The notes under the pieces are model-generated. The model was given only the letters and a program-made list of their open reading frames with translations, searched no databases and was not told the origin of the DNA. Source: Salinilacustrithrix sp003476595 (GTDB lineage Bacteria > Actinomycetota > Acidimicrobiia > Acidimicrobiales > Salinilacustritrichaceae). From it: a stretch of 64,000 bases of DNA. The stretch's first letter is position 1, and each line of letters begins with the position of its first letter. The stretch lies in contig CAXAUZ010000002.1 of the NCBI GenBank assembly GCA_963972525.1, positions 124,001 through 188,000 on the forward strand. The letters are read 5' to 3'. Of this stretch, positions 1-8,240 are shown piece by piece. Made by a program: the position numbers and the translations under genes.

Positions 1-440
1 GCCCACAGCAGCCGGGTGCCGTCGGACCACTCCCGGACGACGGCGTCGACGTCGGCGAGCCGGGTCGTGCGCACGACGAGGCCGGCGGGCCCGTGGACCT
101 GGCGGGCGAGGCGGAACGTGCCGCCGTAGGCATCGTCGGAGAGGAGCAGCCCGTCGCCCGGCGCCAGCAGGCGGAGGACGGCGTCCTCGGCGGCGAGGCC
201 GGACGCGAAGGCGAAGCCGTGACCTGCACCCTCGAGGCCGGCCAGGTGGCGCTCGAGCGCGGCGCGGGTGGGGTTGCCGGAGCGGCTGTACTCGAACCCC
301 CGCTGCTGACCGACCCCGTCCTGGGCGAACGTCGACGCCAGGCTGATGGCCGGGACCACGGCGCCGGTCACCGGATCGGGCGCCCCCGCACCGTGGACGC
401 AACGGGTCTCGAAGGACGCGTCGCCGTCGGTCGGGCTCAT
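1..440 (-). CDS. Cys/Met-metabolism PLP enzyme (cystathionine gamma-synthase/lyase type), 3' truncated by window
   Basis: Reading leftward from the ATG at 440, the first ~146 residues match the N-terminal half of the trans-sulfuration PLP family: an ETRCVHGAG start, PVTGAVVPAISLASTFAQ, the EYSRSGNPTRAALE signature and a FASGLAAEDAVL segment. The PLP lysine would lie beyond position 1. Family members cleave or form cystathionine; which reaction cannot be decided from this half. Its ATG overlaps the TGA of the upstream cystathionine beta-synthase (ATGA), so the two are probably co-translated. With CBS this makes a reverse trans-sulfuration pair (homocysteine to cysteine), so gamma-lyase is slightly favoured over gamma-synthase. 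Confidence 0.85.
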   Translation of the reverse strand, partial: MSPTDGDASFETRCVHGAGAPDPVTGAVVPAISLASTFAQDGVGQQRGFEYSRSGNPTRAALERHLAGLEGAGHGFAFASGLAAEDAVLRLLAPGDGLLLSDDAYGGTFRLARQVHGPAGLVVRTTRLADVDAVVREWSDGTRLLW

Positions 441-2098
441 CGCCGCTGGTCCTGGTCGCTGGTCATCGATCGCAGTATGTCGGCCCGGCTGACGACCGCC
501 ACCGGGTGCCCGGCATCGAGGACCAGGGCCGCCGACGCGTCCTCGAGCGTGGCGATGGCCGCATCGATCGGCTCGCCGAGGCCGAGGGTGGGGAACTTGG
601 GGCCGAGCACGTCCTGGACCGGTCGCTCCAGGACCGAGGTATCGGCCAGCACGTGGTCGAGCAGCCCGACCTCGGTGACCGACCCCATGACCTCGCCGAG
701 CACGACGGGGGGTTCGGCCTTCACCACCGGCAGCTGGCTCACCCCGTACTCGCGCATGATCTCGATGGCGGTGCGGACGGTCTCGTCGGGGTGGGTGTGG
801 ACGAGCAGCGGGAGATCGGGATCCCGCCCGTCCAGCAGGTCCTCCACGGTGGGACCGGACGACCGCAGGAAGCCGTGGTCGGCCATCCACCGGTCGTCGT
901 AGAGCTTGGAGAGGTAGCCGCGCCCGGAGTCGGGGATGTGGACCACGACCACCGCGTCCTGGGGCAGGTCGTGGCCGATCCGGAGCGCTGCGGCGATGGC
1001 CGTGCCTCCCGAGCCGCCGATGAGCAGGCCCTCCTGGCGGGTGACCCGGCGGGCGGCGGCGAAGGACTCGGCGTCGCTCACGGCCACGATCTCGTCCGCG
1101 ATGTCGGGGTCGTACGTGCTCGGCCAGAAGTCCTCGCCGATGCCCTCGACCAGGTACGGCCGGCCGGTGCCGCCCGAGTACACCGACCCCTCGGGGTCGG
1201 CGCCGATGATCCGGATGTCGGGGTTCTGCTCCTTGAGGTAGCGCCCGATGCCGGTGATGGTGCCGCCGGTGCCCACCCCGCAGACGAAGTGTGTGATGCG
1301 CCCCTCCGTCTGGGCCCAGATCTCCGGCCCTGCGGTGTCGTACTGGGACTGGGGGTTGTTGGGGTTGTGGTACTGGTCCGGCTTCCAGGCGTTGGGGATC
1401 TCCCGGGCCAGGCGGTCCGACACCGAGTAGTACGACTCGGGGTGCTCGGGATCGACGCTCGTGGGGCACACCACGACCTCGGCCCCGTAGGCGCGCAGCT
1501 GGGCGATCTTGTCGGTGGCCACCTTGTCGGGGCAGACGAAGACGCAGTGGTACCCGCGCCGGGCGGCCACGATGGCGAGGCCGACGCCGGTGTTGCCACT
1601 GGTGGGCTCGACGATCGTCCCACCCGGCTGCAGCAGCCCCTCGCGCTCCGCGGCGTCGATCATGGCCAGCGCCGGCCGGTCCTTGCTGGAGAAGCCCGGG
1701 TTGAACAGCTCGAGCTTGGCGAGCAGGTGGCAGTCCAGATCCCGGCCCGTGCGGTCGAGGCGCATCATCGGGGTGGTGCCGATGAGGGCGATGAGGTCGT
1801 CGGCCACGTCCATGTCGCCGGCCGGATCGGTCAGCCAGCGGTGGGGCACGCTCTGCGGGAGCGACACGTCGTCGTCGGTGTAGACGACGACGGGGAGTCC
1901 GTGGTCGTGGAGGTCGAGGGCGAGCGAGCGGCCGGTGGCGCCATCGCCGACGACGAGCACCCGCCGGGGGACGTGGGTGCGCAGGTCGGCGATGAGCGGG
2001 GCCGGGTCGGTCCCCGGCTCGTGGCGCACCACCCGGCGCACCCTCGCCCGCAGACGAGCGGGCACCTCGACATCTCCGACGGCAACGAGCTGATCCAC
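437..2098 (-). CDS. cbs: Cystathionine beta-synthase with N-terminal extension
   Basis: PLP-dependent synthase joining serine and homocysteine. The core begins at ALIGTTPMMRL and has the NPGFSSKDRP lysine motif, PTSGNTGVGLA phosphate-binding loop, GVGTGGTITGIGRYLKE and a C-terminal CBS pair (LVHTHPDETVRTAIEIM, then LGEPIDAAIATLEDASA), the usual actinobacterial arrangement. The standard 458-residue protein would start at the ATG at 1813, but the frame stays open for 95 more residues to a GTG at 2098. That extension has coding character and a GDGATGRSLALDL glycine-rich turn resembling a nucleotide-binding fold. The GTG is preceded by CACACT and a 6-nt spacer, the same geometry as other leaderless starts here. 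Downstream it is coupled to the gamma-type enzyme by an ATGA overlap. Confidence 0.9.
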   Translation of the reverse strand: MDQLVAVGDVEVPARLRARVRRVVRHEPGTDPAPLIADLRTHVPRRVLVVGDGATGRSLALDLHDHGLPVVVYTDDDVSLPQSVPHRWLTDPAGDMDVADDLIALIGTTPMMRLDRTGRDLDCHLLAKLELFNPGFSSKDRPALAMIDAAEREGLLQPGGTIVEPTSGNTGVGLAIVAARRGYHCVFVCPDKVATDKIAQLRAYGAEVVVCPTSVDPEHPESYYSVSDRLAREIPNAWKPDQYHNPNNPQSQYDTAGPEIWAQTEGRITHFVCGVGTGGTITGIGRYLKEQNPDIRIIGADPEGSVYSGGTGRPYLVEGIGEDFWPSTYDPDIADEIVAVSDAESFAAARRVTRQEGLLIGGSGGTAIAAALRIGHDLPQDAVVVVHIPDSGRGYLSKLYDDRWMADHGFLRSSGPTVEDLLDGRDPDLPLLVHTHPDETVRTAIEIMREYGVSQLPVVKAEPPVVLGEVMGSVTEVGLLDHVLADTSVLERPVQDVLGPKFPTLGLGEPIDAAIATLEDASAALVLDAGHPVAVVSRADILRSMTSDQDQRR

Positions 2099-2178
2099 GG
2101 GCCCAGTGTGCCTGCCGGAAGCGAGGCTCGGCCCGGCCGGGTGCGTCCCGCCGGGCGCGTCGTGGGCAGAATCGTGCC

Positions 2179-2589
2179 GTGAACGAGCCCACCGCGAGGA
2201 CCTCCGCCCGCCGGGCGCTGCGCAACGGGCCACGTCGGCTGTTCCCGCCCGACCCCCGCACGGAGGGAGAGGACCCCGACTACCGCTTCTCGCTCGCGAA
2301 CGAGCGCACGTTCCTGGCGTGGATCCGCTCCGCGCTGGCGCTCGCAGCCGGCGGGCTCGGCGCCGTCGCGCTGCTGGACGACTTCCCCGGCGAGGAGTAC
2401 CTGGGGCTCGCCCTGCTCGCTCTGAGCTTCGTCACCGCCGGGCTCTCCTACCGACGGTGGGCGCTCGCCGAGACGGCCATGCGGCTGGGCCGTCCGCTGC
2501 CGCCGTCGCGGCTGCCGCTCCTCCTGGCCGTCGCGGTGTCGGCCGTGGCCGTCGCGTCCGCTGTGCTCGTCGCGCTGAACTCGACGTGA
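2179..2589 (+). CDS. DUF202 (YidH-like) membrane protein
   Basis: 136 residues with the DUF202 signature FSLANERTFLAWIRSALALAAGGL followed by three hydrophobic segments (about residues 48-68, 74-92, 112-132). Family members are small inner-membrane proteins of unknown function. The GTG start lies 80 bp from the divergent CBS start. Its TGA overlaps the GTG of the next gene, which is a second DUF202 protein; such tandem pairs are common and may form a heteromer. Confidence 0.85.
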   Translation: MNEPTARTSARRALRNGPRRLFPPDPRTEGEDPDYRFSLANERTFLAWIRSALALAAGGLGAVALLDDFPGEEYLGLALLALSFVTAGLSYRRWALAETAMRLGRPLPPSRLPLLLAVAVSAVAVASAVLVALNST

Positions 2590-2924
2590 GACCGGAGCAG
2601 GTCTTCGACCCGCTGATGCAGCAGGAGCGGACGTCGCTCGCGTGGGAGCGGACCGCCTTCGCCGGGATCGTCGTCGGCTCCCTGCTCACCCGGGTCGGCG
2701 CCAGCGTGCACGTGCTGCTCGGCGGGTTCGGGCTCCTCCAGGTGTGCGCCTCGGCCGCGCTGCTGGTCTGGTCCGGCCGCCACTACGAGGACCTCCACGT
2801 CCAGCTGCGGGCCGGGGACACGCCCACCCACCCGCGCGCCGCGATGGTCGTGGGCATCGGGGCCACCGTCGCCACCGGGATGGCCACGGTCCTCGCCCTG
2901 GTCTTCATCGTCAGCGACTCCTAG
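2586..2924 (+). CDS. DUF202 family membrane protein, second copy
   Basis: 112 residues. GTG start inside a GTGA overlap with the preceding DUF202 gene, so translation is coupled. The motif QQERTSLAWERTAFAGIVVGSLL is the DUF202 signature; three hydrophobic segments follow. It is diverged from its neighbour (low identity outside the RTxLAW core), which argues for an old duplication with subunit specialisation rather than a recent copy. No function is known for the family. Confidence 0.8.
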   Translation: MRPEQVFDPLMQQERTSLAWERTAFAGIVVGSLLTRVGASVHVLLGGFGLLQVCASAALLVWSGRHYEDLHVQLRAGDTPTHPRAAMVVGIGATVATGMATVLALVFIVSDS

Positions 2925-2982
2925 GGCCCGACCCGCCGACCGGTCACCCGCCTCGCACCGCCGGACTGGGAGGATGGCTGCC

Positions 2983-3339
2983 ATGGCGTTCGGTCAGCAG
3001 TCCGGTCCTCCGGCCACCGCCCGGCAGGTGCAGCAGCTCACCGAGCTGCTCCACGCCGCCGGGCACACCGACTTCCGGGATGCTCGCGGGCCCCTCGGGC
3101 TGACGCAGCGCCAGGCCGGCGGGAGGTTCACGAGGGACGAGGCCGACGCGCTGATCGCTCGGCTGGAGGCCGAGGCCGAGGCGGGGGCGGCGCCGCCGGA
3201 CGAGGCGCCGCGCGTGGCGGTGTCGAGCGACCGCTACGACCGTCGGGAGGCGCAGCGCCTCGCGGCGCTGCGCCAGATGCCCGACGAGGCCCTCGCCGCC
3301 GAGCTGCAGCGGCGGGGTTGGGTGGTCATGGAGCCGTAG
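2983..3339 (+). CDS. Hypothetical protein, 118 aa
   Basis: Not recognised. Soluble, Ala/Arg/Glu-rich, with a C-terminal helical stretch (YDRREAQRLAALRQMPDEALAAELQRRGW). The LGLTQRQAGGRFTRDEADALIARLE segment looks helical as well. The start at 2983 is chosen over an in-frame ATG at 2974 because the GGGAGG at 2968-2973 is 9 nt from 2983 but abuts 2974. It sits between the DUF202 pair and a convergent thiolase, 12 bp from the latter's stop. Confidence 0.65.
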   Translation: MAFGQQSGPPATARQVQQLTELLHAAGHTDFRDARGPLGLTQRQAGGRFTRDEADALIARLEAEAEAGAAPPDEAPRVAVSSDRYDRREAQRLAALRQMPDEALAAELQRRGWVVMEP

Positions 3340-3351
3340 GCCCGAGGTGGC

Positions 3352-4572
3352 TCAGACGCGCTCGATGATGATGGCGGGGGCCATGCCGCCGCCGGTGCAC
3401 ATCGTGATGAGGCCGAACTGGCCGTCGCGACGCTCGAGCTCGTCGAGCACGGTGCCGATCAGCATGGCGCCGGTGGCGCCGATCGGGTGGCCGAGGGCCA
3501 TGGCGCCGCCGTTGACGTTGACCTTGTCGCGGTCGAGGTCGAGGTCGCGCTGGAACTTCTCGGACACCACGGCGAAGGCCTCGTTGACCTCGAACAGGTC
3601 GATGTCGTCCACCGTCATGCCGGCCTTGGCCAGCACCTTGCGGGCGGCGGGCACCGGGGCGTTCAGCATGAGGGTGGGGTCGTCGCCGACGGTGGCGGTG
3701 GCCACGACGCGGGCACGCGGCGTCAGGCCGTGGGCCTTGGCGTAGTCGGGGCTGGCCCACAGGATCGCGGCGGCGCCGTCGACCACGCCCGAGGAGTTGC
3801 CGGCGTGGTGGACGTGGGCGATGTCGAGGTCCGGGTACTTCTGGTTGATCAGCTCGCGGAAGGTCGGGTTGCCCTCGTGGCTGTAGTCGGCGATCGCCGG
3901 GAAGCTCGGGGCCAGCTGGGCGAGGGACTCCATCGTCGTCTGCGGGCGGGGGAACTCCTCGTGGTCGAGCGCGATCGACCCGTCGAGGTTCTTGACGGTG
4001 ATGAGGCTCCGGTCGAAGCGGCCCTCGGCGATGGCCGCGGCGGCGCGGCGCTGGGACTCGACCGCGTGGGCGTCGAGGTCCTCGCGGCCGATCCCCTCGA
4101 GGGTGGCGATCGCGTCGGCGCACACGCCCTGGTGCGACTGCGGGTGCAGCTCCTGGAGGTGGGCGTTGCCGGCACCCATGGGGAGCATGCCCTTGTGCTT
4201 GATGGACATCATCTCGGTGCCGCCGGCCACGACGAGGTCGTCCATGCCGGCCATGATCCCGTGGGCGGCGATGTTGTTGGCCGTGATGCCCGAGCCGCAG
4301 AAGCGGTCGAGGGTCACGCCGCTGGCCTTGATGTCGTAGCCCGCGTCGAGCGCCGACATGCGGCCGATGTCGCCGCCCTGGGGGCCGGACTGCGCGCTGG
4401 TGCCCCAGACCACGTCGTCCACGTCGGCGGTGTCGAAGCCGTTGCGGTCCACCAGCGCCTCGAGCACGGTGCGGCCGAGGTGCTGGGGGTGCAGGTGGGC
4501 GAGGGCGCCCTTCCCCTGCTTGCCGATGCCGCGGGGCGTGCGGACAGCGTCGATGATCAGTGCGTCAGGCAT
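3352..4572 (-). CDS. Acetyl-CoA C-acyltransferase (thiolase)
   Basis: 406 residues, a full-length degradative-type thiolase. The nucleophilic cysteine is in LDRFCGSGITANNIA (about residue 90), the GHPIGATG histidine near residue 359 and the second cysteine in MCTGGGMAP near 389. GTEMMS and NEAFA motifs are intact. It cleaves 3-ketoacyl-CoA in beta-oxidation; the RFCGSG variant resembles actinobacterial thiolases of fatty-acid or sterol side-chain degradation, but the substrate is not readable. The start is preceded by an AGAGGA Shine-Dalgarno. Last gene of a minus-strand run with the lipoprotein and surface protein upstream, though the 89-bp gap may carry its own promoter. Confidence 0.93.
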   Translation of the reverse strand: MPDALIIDAVRTPRGIGKQGKGALAHLHPQHLGRTVLEALVDRNGFDTADVDDVVWGTSAQSGPQGGDIGRMSALDAGYDIKASGVTLDRFCGSGITANNIAAHGIMAGMDDLVVAGGTEMMSIKHKGMLPMGAGNAHLQELHPQSHQGVCADAIATLEGIGREDLDAHAVESQRRAAAAIAEGRFDRSLITVKNLDGSIALDHEEFPRPQTTMESLAQLAPSFPAIADYSHEGNPTFRELINQKYPDLDIAHVHHAGNSSGVVDGAAAILWASPDYAKAHGLTPRARVVATATVGDDPTLMLNAPVPAARKVLAKAGMTVDDIDLFEVNEAFAVVSEKFQRDLDLDRDKVNVNGGAMALGHPIGATGAMLIGTVLDELERRDGQFGLITMCTGGGMAPAIIIERV

Positions 4573-4660
4573 GGTGGCGATCCTCTGGTAATGGGTGTTG
4601 CCAGATTCTGCCACCGATCGAGCCGGCGACCCAGCGCCGGCTCCGGTGCCCTGCTGGGGC

Positions 4661-5164
4661 TCAGCCCTCCTCGAAGAGCGGGTCCAGCTCGTCGAGGAGC
4701 CAGCCGCCCTCCTCGGTCCAGCGGAAGTGCCAGGTGTGCTGCTGGGGACCCTGGTCCTCGCCCTGGTTCCGGTTCCGGAACGTGACCCGGACCGTGGCGC
4801 GGTCACCGTCGATCTCGATGTCCTCGTCGAGGACCGTCACGTCCTCGGCGTCCTCGAGCAGGCAGGTCTGGTCCCGCAGGCGGTCCTGCAGCTGGTCGCG
4901 CAGCTGGTCGGACACCTGGTCGCGCAGGCGGTCCTGGTCGTTCTGGCAGGCCGCGACGGTGGCCATGGCCGCGTCCTGGATGCGGTCTCGGTCGCGGTCG
5001 CGATCCCGTTCGGTGGACGGGGTCTCCTCGGCCTCCACCGCCGACGTCGTCTCCGTGGTGTCCGACGACGTGGCGTCGTCGTCACTGCAGGCGACGGTGC
5101 CGTAGCTCAGCGCCACCACCGCGATGGTTGCGATCAAGGTTCCTCTTCGGGTCGTCATGGTCAT
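4661..5164 (-). CDS. Lipoprotein with Arg-Asp repeat
   Basis: 167 residues beginning with a lipoprotein-type signal peptide (TLIATIAVVALSYGTVAC, cysteine about residue 26). A low-complexity acidic linker and an ERDRDRDRDR run follow, then an amphipathic DQLRDQLQDRLRDQ heptad-like segment. The C-terminal globular part (TVRVTFRNRN ... HTWHFRWTEEGGWLLDEL) looks like a small SnoaL/DUF4878-like fold, inferred from pattern only. The ATG at 5164 overlaps the TGA of the surface-protein gene (ATGA); a second ATG at 5158 is also possible. Function unknown; exported and membrane-tethered. Confidence 0.75.
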   Translation of the reverse strand: MTMTTRRGTLIATIAVVALSYGTVACSDDDATSSDTTETTSAVEAEETPSTERDRDRDRDRIQDAAMATVAACQNDQDRLRDQVSDQLRDQLQDRLRDQTCLLEDAEDVTVLDEDIEIDGDRATVRVTFRNRNQGEDQGPQQHTWHFRWTEEGGWLLDELDPLFEEG

Positions 5165-6472
5165 CTCCGTTCCTCTGTGGGGTCGTCTCGAGCGGTCAGG
5201 TCACGCACGCGCATCGCCATGCCCGAGACCACGAGCGCCGCGCCGAGGAGCGCCAGACCGGCGGTGGGCGCACCGGTCCTCGGCAACGACGTCGAGCCGA
5301 GGGGTGCGGTCGCGGGTGGATCGGTCGCGGTCGCGTCGTCCGGGAGGACCGACGGGGGACCGGTCGTCGGGACCGCGGCCGGGGACGTGGTCGGCGTCGT
5401 CGTGGTCGGGGTCGTGGTCGTGGTGGTCGTGGTGGTCGTCGTCGTGGTCGTCGGGATCGACGCTGGCGGCGGCGGGCCGAGGTACCGGTTGACGACCGTG
5501 GGTGCACGCCGACGTGGTCTCGTCCGCGGCGACGTTCACCGAAGCTGCCGCCTCCTCGTGTCCATCGCCCTCGTGCCCGTCGCACCCGCCGGTGTCGCCC
5601 TCGTGCCCGCCCGAGCCACCGTCGCCGCCGCACCCGCCGGTGCCGCAGGTCTCCCGTCCGACGAAGGTGCCGACGGTCGACGCGTCGACGGCCCAGCGGC
5701 CCGGGAGCCCGAGCTGGGCCACGTCGTAGGTGTGGTGCCGGCCGCCGGGGACGACGAGTCCCGGCTTCGATCCGTGATCGGGGTTGTCGTACTCGCACAC
5801 CAGCTGCTCGCTGCCCGCAGGGATGGTGCAGCGAGCCGTGCCGCGGATGCTCGCGGCCTCGATCGCAAAGGGGTCGCGCCATCCGGGGGCCATGGCGGTG
5901 TCGAGCGGGGGCTCGAAGGGCTGTCCGTCGACGTCCAGCCACCGCACCTCGAACACGATGCGGTTGGGGTGGCCGTCCTGGGGTGCGCCGCAGGCGAGCC
6001 AGACCTGCTTGGCGCCGATCGCCGTGCCGTCGACCGACACCGCGATCGACAGCCGGTACCCGTTGCTCCTCGGCTCGAGCTCGGTCACCAGCTCGGTCAG
6101 GTCGACGTCCGTGGTGGAGGTCGGGCCCGAGGCCGTCCAGAACTGTTCGAGGATGGTGAGGGAGGTGCCTTCGGGCACGGTCGGGGCCACGGCGGCGACG
6201 TGCACCTCGACGGGGACCGAGGCCTCTGCGCCGAGGCCGGTGACGCCCACGGCGATGGTGCAACCCTCGACCCGGTGCCCGCCTTCGTCGTCGATGGGGG
6301 TGCCCGCCAGGGTCACCACCACCGGCTCGACGGCCGGCGGCGGGCCCGGTTCGGTGTCGTTCGCCATCGCAGGTGCAGCGAGGGCCATCGTGGCGGCGAG
6401 GACGGCGACCACCACCGTGGCGCCGGCGCGCTGGCCGTCGGGCCGCTGCCCCCTGGGGGAGTGTGCAGCCAT
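5161..6472 (-). CDS. LPxTG cell-wall surface protein, apparently frameshifted near 5500
   Basis: The N-terminal frame from ATG 6472 encodes a signal peptide (VVVAVLAATMALAAPAMA), a ~270-residue extracellular region and a Cys/Gly/His-rich stretch. After SVNVAADETTSAC this frame degenerates to DDHDDDHHDHH and runs out at 5201. Shifting one base at the GGG near 5500-5502 gives VVNRYLGPPPPASIP, a long Thr-rich stalk, SLPRTG, a hydrophobic segment (AGLALLGAALVVSGMAM) and a basic RVRD tail, ending at 5161. That is a complete sortase anchor, and its TGA forms an ATGA overlap with the downstream lipoprotein start, which supports the shifted frame as the true terminus. Either a real mutation, programmed slippage or a sequencing error. 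No sortase gene is in the window. Confidence 0.75.
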
Positions 6473-6553
6473 GTCGGCACCGTGCGCCGACCCACGATCC
6501 CCGCCCAGAGGCCAACGTCACCGGGCACCGGGCCGTCCCCGCAGCGGCACTGG

Positions 6554-6582
6554 TTGACCGCACCACCGAAAGACCGTACATT
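6554..6582 (+). promoter_or_regulatory. Sigma-70-like promoter for the molybdoenzyme operon
   Basis: TTGACC (6554-6559), a 17-bp spacer, then TACATT (6577-6582). Unlike most promoters in this window it has a recognisable -35 box. The GTG at 6594 lies 11 nt downstream of the -10. Confidence 0.6.
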
Positions 6583-6593
6583 CGCCCTGGCGA

Positions 6594-8228
6594 GTGACGG
6601 TGGTCACGCCGACGACGACCGACGGGGGACGACGTGGTGTCAGCGATCCGGCCTGGGACCGTGAGCGACCGGCGGGCGGTTGCTCCCGCATGACCCGACT
6701 CGGCTTCCTGCTCGACAGCGACAGCTGCATCGGGTGCCACGCCTGCACCGTCGCCTGCAAGAGCGAGCACGACGTGCCGCTCGGCGTGAACCGGACCTGG
6801 GTGAAGTACATCGAGACCGGCACGTTCCCGGACGTGGCCCGGAAGTTCAGCGTGATGCGGTGCAACCAGTGCGACGACGCGCCGTGCATGAAGATCTGCC
6901 CCACCTCGGCGCTCTACCGAGACGACAAGGGTGTCGTCGACTTCGACGACTCGAACTGCATCGGGTGCAAGTCGTGCATGAACGCGTGCCCCTACGACGC
7001 GCTGTACATCAACCCGGAGACGAACACCGCGCACAAGTGCAACATGTGCAACCACCGGCTGGAGGTGGGCCTGGAACCGTCCTGCCAGATCGTCTGCCCG
7101 ACGCAGGCCATCACCATCGGCGACCTGGACGACCCGACGTCCAAGATCAGCCGCATCGTCGCCCGTGACGACGTGGCCGTGCGGGCGCCGGAGCAGAACA
7201 CCAAGCCCAAGGTCTTCTACCGGGGCGCGGACCAGGCCTCGCTCGACCCGACCCGGACCGCCATCGCGAACGACGGGATGGTCTGGGCCGAGACGACGCC
7301 GAGCCATCCCACGGTCCCCGTGGCGCTCGGCAGCAAGCCCACCGACGAAGCCGGCGTGGTCGGCCGCACCGCCTACACCACCGCCCACCACATGACCTGG
7401 AAGTCGCGGGTCTCGGGCTACCTGGTCACCAAGGCCGTCGCCGCCGGCGTCATGGCGGTCGCCGCGCTGCTCGTGCTGCTCGGTCACGAGGACGTCCAGG
7501 CCGCCGTCGGCGTGGTGCCGCCCATGGTGGCCGGCGTGTTCCTGGCGGCCACCGGCTTCCTGCTCGTCACCGACCTCAAGCAGCCGACCCGGTTCCACTA
7601 CCTGCTGACCCGCGGCAACTGGTCGTCATGGCTGGTCAAGGGCGCCTACGTGCTCATGGCGTTCGCCGTGGTGTCGGGGGCGTGGTTCCTCGCCGGCGTC
7701 GCCGACCAGACCGACGTGCTGCCCTACCTGGCTCCGTTCGCCGCCCTCGGCGCGGCGGGGACGGCCGGCTACACCGCCTACCTCTTCGGTCAGTGCGAGG
7801 GGCGCGACCTGTGGCAGACACCGCTGCTGCTGCCGGTGCTGCTGGCCCAGGCGGTCACTGCCGGCGGTGCGGTCTACGCCGTGCTCGACGTCTTCATGGA
7901 CGTCCCGGCCCCCACGACCATCCGCTGGGTGCTCCTCGGGGGTGTGCTCGCCACGGCAGCGCTGCTGGCCGTCGAGCTCACCTCGCACGGCAGCCGCCAC
8001 GTCGAGCTGGCCGTGCACGCCATGACCCGCGGCGCCTGGGCCAGGCAGTTCTGGTGGGGCGGCGTGGTCCTCGGTCTGCTGGTGCCCTTCGTGCTCACCA
8101 CCGTGGCGCTCGCCGCCGACGTCGACGCCCCTGCCCTCGTCGCGCTGGGCGGGCTCGCCGCCCTCGTCGGCATGTTCGCCTACGAGGACGCCTTCGTCCG
8201 GGCCGGCCAGTCCGTCCCCCTCTCCTGA
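6594..8228 (+). CDS. Fused 4Fe-4S ferredoxin / NrfD membrane subunit of a molybdoenzyme complex
   Basis: Electron-transfer and quinone-interacting subunits joined in one protein. Counting from the Met at 6690, cysteines 13/16/19/23, 58/61/66/70, 90/93/96/100 and 117/120/132/136 bind four [4Fe-4S] clusters, as in PsrB/PhsB/SoeB. From about residue 210 a NrfD/PsrC-like domain with eight or so hydrophobic helices follows. These are normally separate genes. No Tat signal, so the Fe-S part faces the cytoplasm. GTG 6594 is used because it lies just after a good promoter and no Shine-Dalgarno precedes 6690; homology would equally allow 6690 (512 aa). The catalytic subunit follows 12 bp later. Confidence 0.88.
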   Translation: MTVVTPTTTDGGRRGVSDPAWDRERPAGGCSRMTRLGFLLDSDSCIGCHACTVACKSEHDVPLGVNRTWVKYIETGTFPDVARKFSVMRCNQCDDAPCMKICPTSALYRDDKGVVDFDDSNCIGCKSCMNACPYDALYINPETNTAHKCNMCNHRLEVGLEPSCQIVCPTQAITIGDLDDPTSKISRIVARDDVAVRAPEQNTKPKVFYRGADQASLDPTRTAIANDGMVWAETTPSHPTVPVALGSKPTDEAGVVGRTAYTTAHHMTWKSRVSGYLVTKAVAAGVMAVAALLVLLGHEDVQAAVGVVPPMVAGVFLAATGFLLVTDLKQPTRFHYLLTRGNWSSWLVKGAYVLMAFAVVSGAWFLAGVADQTDVLPYLAPFAALGAAGTAGYTAYLFGQCEGRDLWQTPLLLPVLLAQAVTAGGAVYAVLDVFMDVPAPTTIRWVLLGGVLATAALLAVELTSHGSRHVELAVHAMTRGAWARQFWWGGVVLGLLVPFVLTTVALAADVDAPALVALGGLAALVGMFAYEDAFVRAGQSVPLS

Positions 8229-8240
8229 ACGGGAACCCCC

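Noticed and set aside
5196..7598. 800-codon open frame across several genes on the minus strand
   Set aside because: Antisense or out-of-frame to clear genes (molybdoenzyme subunit, surface protein); Arg/His/Gly-rich translation typical of high-GC shadows.
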